DNA of 50,076 bases from an uncultured Gammaproteobacteria bacterium (lineage in GTDB: Bacteria > Pseudomonadota > Gammaproteobacteria > DRLM01), in the NCBI GenBank assembly GCA_947259075.1, contig CAMYKQ010000019.1:1-50076 (forward strand), in the 5' to 3' direction. Of this stretch, positions 15,914 to 25,928 are shown in pieces. The position numbers and the translations under genes are program-made. The stretch's first letter is position 1, and every line of letters begins with the position of its first letter. Under the pieces are notes generated by a model. The model worked only from the letters and a program-made list of their open reading frames with translations, did not search any database and had not been told where the DNA came from.

Positions 15914-16990
15914 ATGCCCCTGGTCTCCAATTCAAAACTCCCGGCCTTCGACCGCATTAAAGAAGAAGGCGGCACCGTGCTGCCCGGCGACGAGGCCTTG
16001 CATCAAGACATCCGTGAGCTGCACATCGGCCTGCTCAATATGATGCCCGATGCCGCCCTCACCGCCACCGAGCGGCAATTCTACCGCCTGGTGGGTGAGA
16101 GCAATCAGATCGCCCAATTTTACATGCACCCCTTCACCCTCAAAGAACTGACGCGCGGGCCGGAGGGACAAGCGCATGTCGCGCAATATTATGAAAGCTT
16201 CGAGCAAATTAAAGAGAGCGGGCTGGACGCGCTCATCATCACCGGCGCCAACGTCACCCAACCCGATCTCGCGCTGGAAGCCTTTTGGCAGCCGCTGATC
16301 GAGGTCATCGACTGGGCTTATGACAATGTCACCTCGACGCTGTGTTCCTGCCTTGCCACCCACGCGGTGCTGCAATTCCGCTACGGGCAAAAGCGCCGCC
16401 ACCTCGGCTTCAAACGCTGGGGCGTGTATTCGCACCGAGTGCTGGACCCGCTGCATCCGCTGACGCAAGGCGTCAACACCCGCTTCGACGTGCCGCATTC
16501 GCGCTTCAATGACGTCAGCCGCGCCCAATTCGAAGCGGCGGGTTTACACGTGCTGGCGGCAAGCGCGGAGGCCGGCGTGCATCTCGCGGTGAGCGAGGAT
16601 TTATTCCGTTTGGTGTTCTTTCAAGGCCACCCGGAATACGACACCATCAGCCTGTTCAAGGAATATAAACGCGAAGTCACGCGTTACGCCGAAGGCGCGC
16701 GCGCGGATTATCCGCCCTTCCCCGAACATTACTTCACACGGCGCATTCAGGCGATTTTGGATGAGCATCAAGAACGCGTCATCACCGCGTTGCGGGATGG
16801 CGCGCCGGTACCGGAACTGCCCGAGGCATTGATCCGCCCCAGCCTCGACAACACCTGGCACGACACCGCCGAGGCCGTCATCAACAACTGGATGGGCAAG
16901 GTGTATCAAATCACCAATCAAGACCGCCGCCGGCCGTTCATGGACGGCGTGGATCCGGACGATCCCTTGGAGTTGCGGCGCGGACCTTGA
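15914..16990 (+). CDS. metA: Homoserine O-succinyltransferase MetA
   Basis: Acylates homoserine, the first committed step of methionine synthesis. The 358-residue protein shows the family start (MPLVSNSKLPAFDRIKEEGG) and motif LNMMPDAALTATERQFYRL. By alignment with the E. coli pattern, the catalytic Cys is at 146 (TLCSCLATHA) and the His/Glu pair at 239/241 (FFQGHPEYDTIS). It is about 50 residues longer than the E. coli enzyme at the C-terminus. Some MetA-fold enzymes use acetyl-CoA; the acyl donor cannot be fixed from sequence alone. No S-box, SAM or Met-box operator was recognised upstream. Confidence 0.93.
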   Translation: MPLVSNSKLPAFDRIKEEGGTVLPGDEALHQDIRELHIGLLNMMPDAALTATERQFYRLVGESNQIAQFYMHPFTLKELTRGPEGQAHVAQYYESFEQIKESGLDALIITGANVTQPDLALEAFWQPLIEVIDWAYDNVTSTLCSCLATHAVLQFRYGQKRRHLGFKRWGVYSHRVLDPLHPLTQGVNTRFDVPHSRFNDVSRAQFEAAGLHVLAASAEAGVHLAVSEDLFRLVFFQGHPEYDTISLFKEYKREVTRYAEGARADYPPFPEHYFTRRIQAILDEHQERVITALRDGAPVPELPEALIRPSLDNTWHDTAEAVINNWMGKVYQITNQDRRRPFMDGVDPDDPLELRRGP

Positions 16991-17140
16991 ATGATGGGGC
17001 GTGATGGAGATTGATCCCGCTATGTGCAATAACGAATAGTAATGGAATTTATTATCGATTTATCGCGGTAGCGGGGAGCATTGGTAATTCAGAGGGGGCT
17101 TCCCACGTCATTTACAAAATTAGTAGAGCCAGAAAGCGAT

Positions 17141-17305
17141 ATGTCATCAGCACTTGGTGCGGCGCTAATCATCATCATGATTTCACTTATACTTGCCGCG
17201 ACGCTGCTCATCTCCAAGCAGATGGAGATCGATAGCTGCTTGGATTCGGGTGGAAGCTGGAATTATGATATGGCTGTTTGCAACCCCACAGCAATCAAGC
17301 CATGA
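17141..17305 (+). CDS. Small single-span membrane protein (54 aa)
   Basis: Starts MSSALGAALIIIMISLILAA, forming one hydrophobic helix, followed by a short soluble tail with CLDSGGSWNYDMAVC, a Cys-x13-Cys motif. The CLDxGGxWxYxxxxC tail recurs in small uncharacterised bacterial membrane proteins, which supports it being real. The ATG at 17141 has only a weak GAAAG ribosome site; an upstream in-frame ATG at 17081 would add 20 residues of non-typical sequence. It lies between metA and the convergent GGDEF-EAL gene. Confidence 0.6.
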   Translation: MSSALGAALIIIMISLILAATLLISKQMEIDSCLDSGGSWNYDMAVCNPTAIKP

Positions 17306-17334
17306 GTCACGCAAGAAAACCCTCGCCCCTCAGT

Positions 17335-20300
17335 TCAAGCTGACGCCGCTTGCCCGCCCGATGACGCGCTGAGAAAACGCATCACATCCTCCGAGGGCAA
17401 GGGCCGGCTGAAATAATAGCCTTGCATCACCTGACAATTATGGCTTTGCAGAAAGGCCAGCTGCTCCGCCGTCTCCACCCCCTCGGCCACCAGCTCCAAT
17501 TTCAAACTCTGCCCCATGACGATGATGGCTTGAGTGATGGCGGCGTCCTCAGGGTCGCCGGGGATGTCACGGATGAAGGAACGGTCGATCTTCAAGGTGT
17601 CGATGGGGAAGCGGCGCAAATACCCCAGCGATGAATAACCCGTGCCGAAATCGTCCATGCCCAGCCTCACGCCCAAGCCGGTCAACGCGTCCAAGGCCGC
17701 CGCCATGACGGGACCTTGTTGCATCAAAATGCTTTCGGTGATTTCTAATTCCAAGTCCGCCGCCTTCAGACCGTTGGCCACCAGCGCCTCGCTCACGCTC
17801 GCGGCTAAACCGGGGTGCTCGAATTGGCGGCCGGAAATATTCACCGCCATGCGTAACCGCGGCCAGCCTTGCCGCTGCCAGTGCGCCAGTTGCGCGCAGG
17901 CGCTTTGCAAGATCCATTCGCCCACCGGCACGATGAGGCCGGTTTCTTCCAGTAAGGGCACGAAATCCAAAGGCGGTATCAAACCTAAATCCGGATGCTG
18001 CCAGCGCAGCAGCGCTTCGACGCCCACCACGCGCCGGTCACGCGCATCGACCTGCGGCTGATAATGCAATACGAATTCATTGCGCTCCAAGGCGTGCCGC
18101 AGACTATTTTCCAGCGTCAAGCGCTCTAGGGCGCGGGTACCCAAATCCGAGGAGTAGAATTGATGATTATTGCGCCCCAGCTCCTTGGCGCGGTACATGG
18201 CGTTATCGGCATTACGCAGCAGCAGCGTGGCATCATCCCCGTCATCGGGGAAAAGACTGATGCCGATGCTGGCGGTAACATGCAAACTGGTTTCGTCCGT
18301 GAAAAATGCCGGCTTGATCGCGTCGAGTATTTTCTGCGCCACGCCATTCACGTCAGCGGAGTCCGCCACGTCACTTAAGAGAATAACGAATTCATCGCCG
18401 CCAAAACGCGCCACCGTGTCGCGCTCGCGCAGGCAGCGGCCCAAACGCGTGGCCAGCTCGCGCAATAAACGATCACCCGCCTCGTGACCGAGGGTGTCGT
18501 TGATATTCTTGAAACGGTCGATGTCGAGGAACAGCACCGCCACCAGGCGCTCGTGCCAGCGGGCATAGGCCAGCGCTTGATTGAGACGGTCGATAAATAA
18601 ACTGCGATTGGGTAACTCGGTCAGCACGTCGTGATGGGCCAGAAACTGCAAGCGCTCCTGGGTCTGCATACGCTGGGTGATGTCACGGCTAGTACCCACG
18701 AAATGCGTAATCTCGCCCAACTCGTCCTTGAGCGGAGTGATGGTCTTCTCCTCGTAATACAACACACCCTCTTTCTTTTTGTTGATGAAGACATCACTGT
18801 GAATCTTGCCCGCGAGGATATTGGCCCAAAGTCCGCGGAAAAACTCGCCTCCCTGCTTGCCGGAATTGAGGATATTGGGCCGCTTGCCGCGCACCTCCGC
18901 GCCGCTATAGCCGGTCATCGCTTCAAAGGCCGTGTTTACATATTCAATCACCCCCTCACGATCAGTGATCATCACCGCGTCGGCGGTCTTCTCCAAGGCG
19001 GTAGAGAGCATGCGCATCTTCACATCGGCGCGCCTACGCTCGGTGATGTCTTGCGCCACCACCACCAGACAATCCTCGCCGTTCAACTGCACGATCTCCA
19101 TGGACCCGAGCACATCGCGCACCTGGCCCGCCCGCGTGCGTATTTGCCAATCGATACCCCGCACCTCATCGCCGGCGCGCAGCCGCTCGAGCGCGCACCC
19201 GCGCATCTCGGGCGCCACCCAAATATTCAAATCTTGGGAGGTATAGCCGATCACCTCTTCCCGCCGCCACGCCGTCACGTCCAAAAAGGCCGCGTTCACA
19301 TCCACGAAAGCGCCGTCTCCCACCTTGCAAATCGCCACCATCACCGGACTCGAGGCAAAGACCTTGCGGAAACGCGCCTCCGATTCGAGTAGGGCCTGCT
19401 CCGCCACTTTACGCGCGGAAATATCCATCACGCTGCCGACATGGCCGGCAAACCGCCCCAGCTCATCCCGCTCGATCACCGCGACGCCCAGCACCCACAC
19501 GGCTTGGCCACCGGGACGGACGAAGCGGTATTCATCGCGAAAATCCCGCTCCGCGACCACCGCCGCATCCCAGGCTTTCACTACCCGGCCGCGATCGCCG
19601 GGGTGCAAAGTCCGCATCCAGCCCTGGCCCACGCCCTCACTGGCGGCCAGGCCCGTGATGGCGGCGTAGCGCTCGTTGACATACTGGCAGTGACCGGCGG
19701 CATCGCTGCGGAAAATACCCACGGGCGCGACTTGGGTGAGCTGGCGCAGTCTTTCCTCCGAGACCCGCATCTCCTTGTTGAGCTGCGCTTCCAAACGGCC
19801 GCTGGCCCATTCACGCAGTGCCAGGAACAATATCAGGCACAGGCCAAGCGGAAGTAGAACCACGCCCAGCTCGGGCCGCAGCTTCTCATGGAATACGATC
19901 ACCACCACCGCGGTCGCCAGCAAGGCCAGCGGCGGCATCATGCGGCCGAAACGCAACTCACGCGGCGAGGCCGGCCCGCTCGCCGTCACCATGCCTTCGG
20001 GCGCAAGCGCCCGCTGCTTCATCGCGGCGTGATAAATCAGCAAAAAGCCAAGGATCCAAGCCAGGTCGAGATAATGCCCCACCTTATAGTCATAACCGAG
20101 CAAGGCATAGGCGTAGAGAGAGTTGGTGATGGCGTGCACGCTGATGCCGGCCAGCACCAAACCCAACACCCGCCGCGCCGGGCCGGGGGCATAGAAATAT
20201 TGGCTGGCCATGCCCTGCACCAGTAAAGCCATGTACAAAACCGGATAGGCCAAGGCGGTGACGATGTACAAGGCGCCTTGGCCCTGCAGCAGCAGCGGAT

Positions 20301-20781
20301 CATAAAAAACCACCACATGGGCGGCGATGATGCACAGAGTGAAGATGCCTAGCTGGCTGAACTCCATCAACCTGAACGACAAGCCGGTATTTCCGGCGCG
20401 ATAGGAAAACAAACCCGCGGCGAACAAGGGCGCGAACAATAAAAAACCAATATCCGAGAGCGCGGGGAAGGGTGTGACCTCGCCCAAGACCAGTTCGCGG
20501 TAATCCCACACCAGCATGCCTAAAAACCACGAGGCGCAACCGGCGCCGAACAAGAACCAGGCTTTACGCCATTGCCCGCTCAAACCGCGCGCCACCGCAA
20601 AGCAGCGCAGCATCGCCAGCAGCGACGTCATGGTCCAAAATACATTGGCCCACCAATGCCGCTGTTCTTGAGTCAGGGGCAAAATGTAATCGCCGAGGAC
20701 AAACAGGATCACTATACCGGCCAGCATCAAGCCCCTGAAGCGGTATGTATCCCTGCTATTCGCCACGGCGGTCACGGACAT
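17335..20781 (-). CDS. Membrane PAS-GGDEF-EAL cyclic-di-GMP signalling protein
   Basis: An 1148-residue inner-membrane regulator of cyclic-di-GMP. Residues ~15-325 hold about ten hydrophobic segments forming a membrane sensor. Three PAS domains follow at ~340-455, 465-585 and 590-705, each ending in a PAC-like stretch (VMDISARK, AQDITERRRAD, SRDITQRM). The GGDEF domain has an intact active site, GGDEF at 794-798, and an inhibitory I-site RERD at 785-788. The EAL domain has EALLR at 922 and DDFGTGYSSLGYL at 1043. Both catalytic signatures are intact, so either or both activities are possible. The gene stands alone; the signal sensed is unknown. Confidence 0.93.
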   Translation of the reverse strand: MSVTAVANSRDTYRFRGLMLAGIVILFVLGDYILPLTQEQRHWWANVFWTMTSLLAMLRCFAVARGLSGQWRKAWFLFGAGCASWFLGMLVWDYRELVLGEVTPFPALSDIGFLLFAPLFAAGLFSYRAGNTGLSFRLMEFSQLGIFTLCIIAAHVVVFYDPLLLQGQGALYIVTALAYPVLYMALLVQGMASQYFYAPGPARRVLGLVLAGISVHAITNSLYAYALLGYDYKVGHYLDLAWILGFLLIYHAAMKQRALAPEGMVTASGPASPRELRFGRMMPPLALLATAVVVIVFHEKLRPELGVVLLPLGLCLILFLALREWASGRLEAQLNKEMRVSEERLRQLTQVAPVGIFRSDAAGHCQYVNERYAAITGLAASEGVGQGWMRTLHPGDRGRVVKAWDAAVVAERDFRDEYRFVRPGGQAVWVLGVAVIERDELGRFAGHVGSVMDISARKVAEQALLESEARFRKVFASSPVMVAICKVGDGAFVDVNAAFLDVTAWRREEVIGYTSQDLNIWVAPEMRGCALERLRAGDEVRGIDWQIRTRAGQVRDVLGSMEIVQLNGEDCLVVVAQDITERRRADVKMRMLSTALEKTADAVMITDREGVIEYVNTAFEAMTGYSGAEVRGKRPNILNSGKQGGEFFRGLWANILAGKIHSDVFINKKKEGVLYYEEKTITPLKDELGEITHFVGTSRDITQRMQTQERLQFLAHHDVLTELPNRSLFIDRLNQALAYARWHERLVAVLFLDIDRFKNINDTLGHEAGDRLLRELATRLGRCLRERDTVARFGGDEFVILLSDVADSADVNGVAQKILDAIKPAFFTDETSLHVTASIGISLFPDDGDDATLLLRNADNAMYRAKELGRNNHQFYSSDLGTRALERLTLENSLRHALERNEFVLHYQPQVDARDRRVVGVEALLRWQHPDLGLIPPLDFVPLLEETGLIVPVGEWILQSACAQLAHWQRQGWPRLRMAVNISGRQFEHPGLAASVSEALVANGLKAADLELEITESILMQQGPVMAAALDALTGLGVRLGMDDFGTGYSSLGYLRRFPIDTLKIDRSFIRDIPGDPEDAAITQAIIVMGQSLKLELVAEGVETAEQLAFLQSHNCQVMQGYYFSRPLPSEDVMRFLSASSGGQAASA

Positions 20782-21342
20782 AAAACCGCTCCGCGGCCGC
20801 GCGCGTCTCGGCCGGCCGCGCCATCATCGCCCTGCCCGGGCGCGTACCGCGTCATCATTAGCTCCGTCACGACTATCCTTTCCATCACCCCATCCCGGCC
20901 ACCGGCATCAAGCGGCGCAAAAAACAACCGCGAGCTTGCCCCGTGGTCCACGCCCCGGTACCAAAGCCCAAGGCAGATCGCCAGGCCGCCACCCTAGTTT
21001 GTCGGCCCGCGGCAACGGGGCATGAGGCCAGCGCCCCCGCTGCATGCACTGGACCTGGCACCTCCGAGGGAGACCAGTGGAGATGGCGCGCGCCATCTCC
21101 GCTAATGCCGCCCGGCCCGCAACCGATAACCCGGCCATGCTTCCTGTCATCGGGGGGCTATACAAGCGCGACAATCACGTTATTATTTCACCGCCCTCAA
21201 CGGTGAAGGTGGCCGCGCCACCCCGCCTTGAGGCAAAGCGAGCACGCGGCGTGCCGCGCGGACCACTTAGCACGGTGATATCCGCCCGGGGACCCGTGAA
21301 GGGACAATCGACTCAACCATTACTAAAGATATCTCTAGGACG
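20782..21342. other. Gene-free interval with a perfect palindrome
   Basis: About 560 bases without a convincing gene. Short open frames exist but have no ribosome site or recognisable product. The only strong structure is the 22-base palindrome at 21079-21100. Confidence 0.6.
21079..21100. repeat. Perfect 22-base palindrome
   Basis: Each arm reads GGAGATGGCGC toward the centre with no spacer. No T-run follows on either strand, so it is not a typical intrinsic terminator. It could be an operator or RNA hairpin upstream of the gene at 21343. Confidence 0.6.
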
Positions 21343-21741
21343 ATGAACGACAAGCAACATTGGTACGGTTATCTTGAAGCAGGCGCCAAGAGCAGCCCGG
21401 TCCTGCTGGATCGCAAACTCGACACGGGTAATCCACAGACCTTCTATCTCTTCAATCTCACCCGCAAGGAAATTCTGGAATACAACCGCCAGATCGTCGA
21501 GCCCAAGCTGCGTGAGCTGAAAGAGAAGGAATCGGACGCCATCGACGAGCTGAAGCGCGTCTACGGCGAGGCCTTGCGCAATTTCACCCCGCGGGTGAGC
21601 CCGGCCCTCAACGTGCCCGAAAAAGCCGCGCCGGCGAAGGCCAAACCCAAAAAATCCGAGGATGAAAACTTGGATGCCCTGCCCGTCGACGACCTCGATG
21701 AGGACGACGCGGACTGGGAGGAAGAAAACGAAGAGAGTTGA
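21343..21741 (+). CDS. Conserved acidic-tailed hypothetical protein
   Basis: A 132-residue soluble protein. The first ~90 residues are compact (HWYGYLEAGAKSSPVLLDR, QTFYLFNLTRKEILEYNRQI) and include a charged helix. A Lys/Pro/Ala linker leads to a very acidic tail (DLDEDDADWEEENEES). The ATG has AGGA at good spacing. The opening WYGYLEAGxKSSPVLxD is recalled from uncharacterised gammaproteobacterial proteins, but no function is known. It is likely a single-gene unit. Confidence 0.75.
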   Translation: MNDKQHWYGYLEAGAKSSPVLLDRKLDTGNPQTFYLFNLTRKEILEYNRQIVEPKLRELKEKESDAIDELKRVYGEALRNFTPRVSPALNVPEKAAPAKAKPKKSEDENLDALPVDDLDEDDADWEEENEES

Positions 21742-21853
21742 TCGCTCCCCGCGCGCGCTTTAGCCCCCGACCCGGCATGCCCCAGCGCAGCGGTAGCTGC
21801 GCGCGTCTCGGCGGAAACAAAAACCGCGCGGCGCAGCCCGCCGCCGCGGCGTC

Positions 21854-22450
21854 TTATTCCCCACGCGCGCCGCGGCGCACCTGCGTCAAGCGGCCGTTCT
21901 CAAAAATCAAAATCCGCATGAATTGATTGGGGCCTAAATTATAGGTCCATTCATCCACGCGTTTTTGAATCACCCGGCGGCTCTGTTCGTCGAGCACCAG
22001 CAGGGTTTCTTCGTGACGGGCGTCGCTGAAGAACGGCGCGCCGCAACGTTGCAGCACTTCGTATTGCGTCAGCGCGGCGGCCAAGGTGTCGAAGGCGCAA
22101 TCACCCGCCGATGCGTCGACCGCGACACCGCCGCGCTCACCGGTAGCGATGTCGTTCAAGCGGCCGTTTTCAAAGGTGAGGATGCGTTGAAACGCGGTGG
22201 GGCCGAGATCGTAAAGCCAGACTTCGCGGGCAATCGTGATGCGCCGCTCCGTGGCCGGGGTCAGCGTTTCGATGAGTTGCTCGCTCCAGTCGTCGCGCCA
22301 GTCCGGCGCGCCGCAACGCAACAGCACTTCGGCCTTAGCGTCACCCACGGAGACGATGCGAGTGCCGCAGCGGAAGGAATCGTCCGCCAGCAGCGGCGCC
22401 GGCAAACACGCGAGTAAGCAGCAGAGACTCAAGAAACTATTCGCCTTCAT
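21854..22450 (-). CDS. Exported protein with two DUF2845 repeats
   Basis: A 198-residue protein with a signal peptide (MKANSFLSLCCLLACLPAPLLA). Two homologous units occupy about 26-107 and 117-194. Each shows EVLxRCGAP, then W-x-YxLGP-x-x-F-x-RILxFENGRL. This is the DUF2845 pattern, normally one copy per protein. Conserved Cys residues (27, 46, 118, 136) suggest one disulfide per unit. A strong GGAGGAGG site precedes the ATG. Function is unknown. Confidence 0.82.
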   Translation of the reverse strand: MKANSFLSLCCLLACLPAPLLADDSFRCGTRIVSVGDAKAEVLLRCGAPDWRDDWSEQLIETLTPATERRITIAREVWLYDLGPTAFQRILTFENGRLNDIATGERGGVAVDASAGDCAFDTLAAALTQYEVLQRCGAPFFSDARHEETLLVLDEQSRRVIQKRVDEWTYNLGPNQFMRILIFENGRLTQVRRGARGE

Positions 22451-22591
22451 CGTCCCTCCTCCGCGTCAAACGGCACCAGCAAGCCAGGCACTACAGGCTA
22501 GCTCCCTCAAGATGAATAAGCACTGAAGGCATACCCCTAGCCACGGGACATCGCGAGACCTCAGCATGCAAGTAACGCACGCGCACAAATA

Positions 22592-22617
22592 GCAAGGCCC
22601 GCTATTGCGGGCCTTGC
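22592..22617 (-). terminator. Probable intrinsic terminator of thiC
   Basis: A perfect 11-base stem (GCAAGGCCCGC/GCGGGCCTTGC) with a four-base loop, 28 bases past the thiC stop. On the minus strand it is followed by TATTTGTG, a weak T-run. Confidence 0.7.
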
Positions 22618-22644
22618 TCGAACCATCACCACCAAAAAAACGGC

Positions 22645-24534
<1,890 letters not shown>

Positions 24535-24577
24535 TCAACTTAAAGGGTGATATGGGCGCAGGGTCGGCGGCAGTGAT

Positions 24578-24653
24578 GCGGCTTCCCTACGCCGGTCTCA
24601 ACCGGATCAGGTTCGAAGGGTGTTTCTCAGCCTCGTGTACGAGGCACCCCTAG
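24578..24653 (-). promoter_or_regulatory. TPP riboswitch (THI element)
   Basis: Read on the minus strand, the leader has the conserved blocks in order: GGGGTGCC, GGCTGAGAAACACCCTT, GAACCTGATC, then the final helix with GGCGTAGGGAAG. These include the CTGAGA pyrimidine-sensing motif and the ACCTGATC/GGGAAG core. It ends about 55 bases before the thiC start and probably acts on translation or early termination. Confidence 0.95.
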
Positions 24654-24700
24654 CCAGCCGGCGGAAGCGGAACTCATCGGCCCCGCCGGGGAGGCTCAAA

Positions 24701-24727
24701 ACTATAGCAAGCCACCCCGGTTTGCAA
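24701..24727 (-). promoter_or_regulatory. Probable thiC promoter
   Basis: On the minus strand TTGCAA (24722-24727) and TATAGT (24701-24706) are separated by 15 bases, just upstream of the riboswitch. The -10 is good; the spacing is shorter than ideal. Confidence 0.45.
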
Positions 24728-24849
24728 GACGGACTCGCGCGCCAAGCACTTAAGCAGGCAAGCACCCCGCAGGCCGCGCCCACCCTTGCCTGGCGCCAGC
24801 AAACCGCTTACCCTTGGGCAGGCTTTTGTATTTATAGGACTATAGAGAC

Positions 24850-25509
24850 GTGACGACCAACCTCGCCCTAGCCCGCCACAATATGATCGAACAACAAATC
24901 CGTCCCTGGGATGTCTTGGACCAGCGGGTACTGGAGTTGATTGAAAGCCTGCCGCGCGAGGAATTCGTACCCGCCGCTTACCTTAGCCTGGCCTATGCCG
25001 ACCTCAACATCCCGCTGGAACACGGCGAGGTGATGATGGCGCCCAAACTTGAAGCGCGCATGCTGCAAGCCCTCGCCATTCAACCGGGCGAAACGGCGCT
25101 GGAGATCGGCACCGGCAGCGGCTACGTCACCGCCCTGCTCGCCCGCAGCGCCAAGCATGTCTACACCGTGGACATCCACGCCGGCTTCGTGCAACAGGCC
25201 CAGCAAAAACTCGCGGCCCACGGCATGCACAACGTCACCCTGGACGTGGGCGACGCCAGCGGCGGCTGGGAGCAACACGGCCCCTACGATCTCATCGCCG
25301 TCACCGGCTCGCTGCCGGTCTTGCCCGACAGCCTGCGCCGCGGCCTTAAAACCGGCGGGCGCCTCTTCGTCATCAGCGGCGACGCCCCGGTCATGACCGC
25401 CTTCTTAATCACTCGTGTCGGCGAAGACAGCTGGAGCCAACAAGCCCTGTTTGAAACCGTCTTGCCGCCGTTGGTCAATGCACCCCAACCCGCGCGCTTC
25501 GTCTTCTAA
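24850..25509 (+). CDS. pcm: Protein-L-isoaspartate O-methyltransferase family protein
   Basis: A 219-residue SAM-dependent methyltransferase. The SAM-binding motif is LEIGTGSGYVTALLA near 94, followed by VYTVDIHAGFVQQA and DLIAVTGSLP. The N-terminal RHNMIEQQIRPWDVLD and EEFVP..Y are typical of the Pcm-like group found upstream of tolC. It uses a GTG start. Canonical Pcm repairs damaged aspartyl residues, but this sub-branch is divergent and repair activity is not assured. A rhodanese and tolC gene follow in the same direction, a conserved gammaproteobacterial order. Confidence 0.85.
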   Translation: MTTNLALARHNMIEQQIRPWDVLDQRVLELIESLPREEFVPAAYLSLAYADLNIPLEHGEVMMAPKLEARMLQALAIQPGETALEIGTGSGYVTALLARSAKHVYTVDIHAGFVQQAQQKLAAHGMHNVTLDVGDASGGWEQHGPYDLIAVTGSLPVLPDSLRRGLKTGGRLFVISGDAPVMTAFLITRVGEDSWSQQALFETVLPPLVNAPQPARFVF

Positions 25510-25582
25510 GTGCCGGCGCATTAAGTTACGCTAATGGACCCCGGCCCCGCCGGACGCGAACCGCCGTAATCCGAGTGCCGAG

Positions 25583-25903
25583 ATGTTAGAAATCACAGCG
25601 ACCGAACTCAAAGAATACCTCGAACTGGCCGATCCGGCGCCCTTGCTGCTGGACGTGCGCGAGCCTCATGAATGGGAGATCTGCCACATCCCCGGCTCGC
25701 GGCTCATTCCCATGAACCAAGTGCCCGAACTCAGCTCGCAACTCGACCCCGAACAAGAAACCATCGTCATCTGCCACTATGGCGGCCGCAGCGCGCGGGT
25801 GGCGACTTATCTAAGTCAAATCGGCTTCAGCAGAATCATCAATCTCGCCGGCGGCGTAGACGCGTGGGCCCGTGAAGTGGACCCGGACATGCCGACCTAC
25901 TAA
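25583..25903 (+). CDS. Single-domain rhodanese-like protein
   Basis: A 106-residue rhodanese fold with LLLDVREPHEWEICHIPGS and an active-site loop CHYGGRSA carrying the catalytic Cys. The length fits GlpE-type single-domain enzymes that move sulfane sulfur. It lies 73 bases after pcm and 25 before tolC, and is probably co-transcribed. The role of a sulfurtransferase in this conserved neighbourhood is unknown. Confidence 0.92.
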   Translation: MLEITATELKEYLELADPAPLLLDVREPHEWEICHIPGSRLIPMNQVPELSSQLDPEQETIVICHYGGRSARVATYLSQIGFSRIINLAGGVDAWAREVDPDMPTY

Positions 25904-25928
25904 CGCGACGACGCAGAAGGAATTGCCC

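Noticed and set aside
21044-21346. Possible 100-residue gene before 21343
   Set aside because: No ribosome site, no homology-like pattern, and it spans the palindrome; likely chance.
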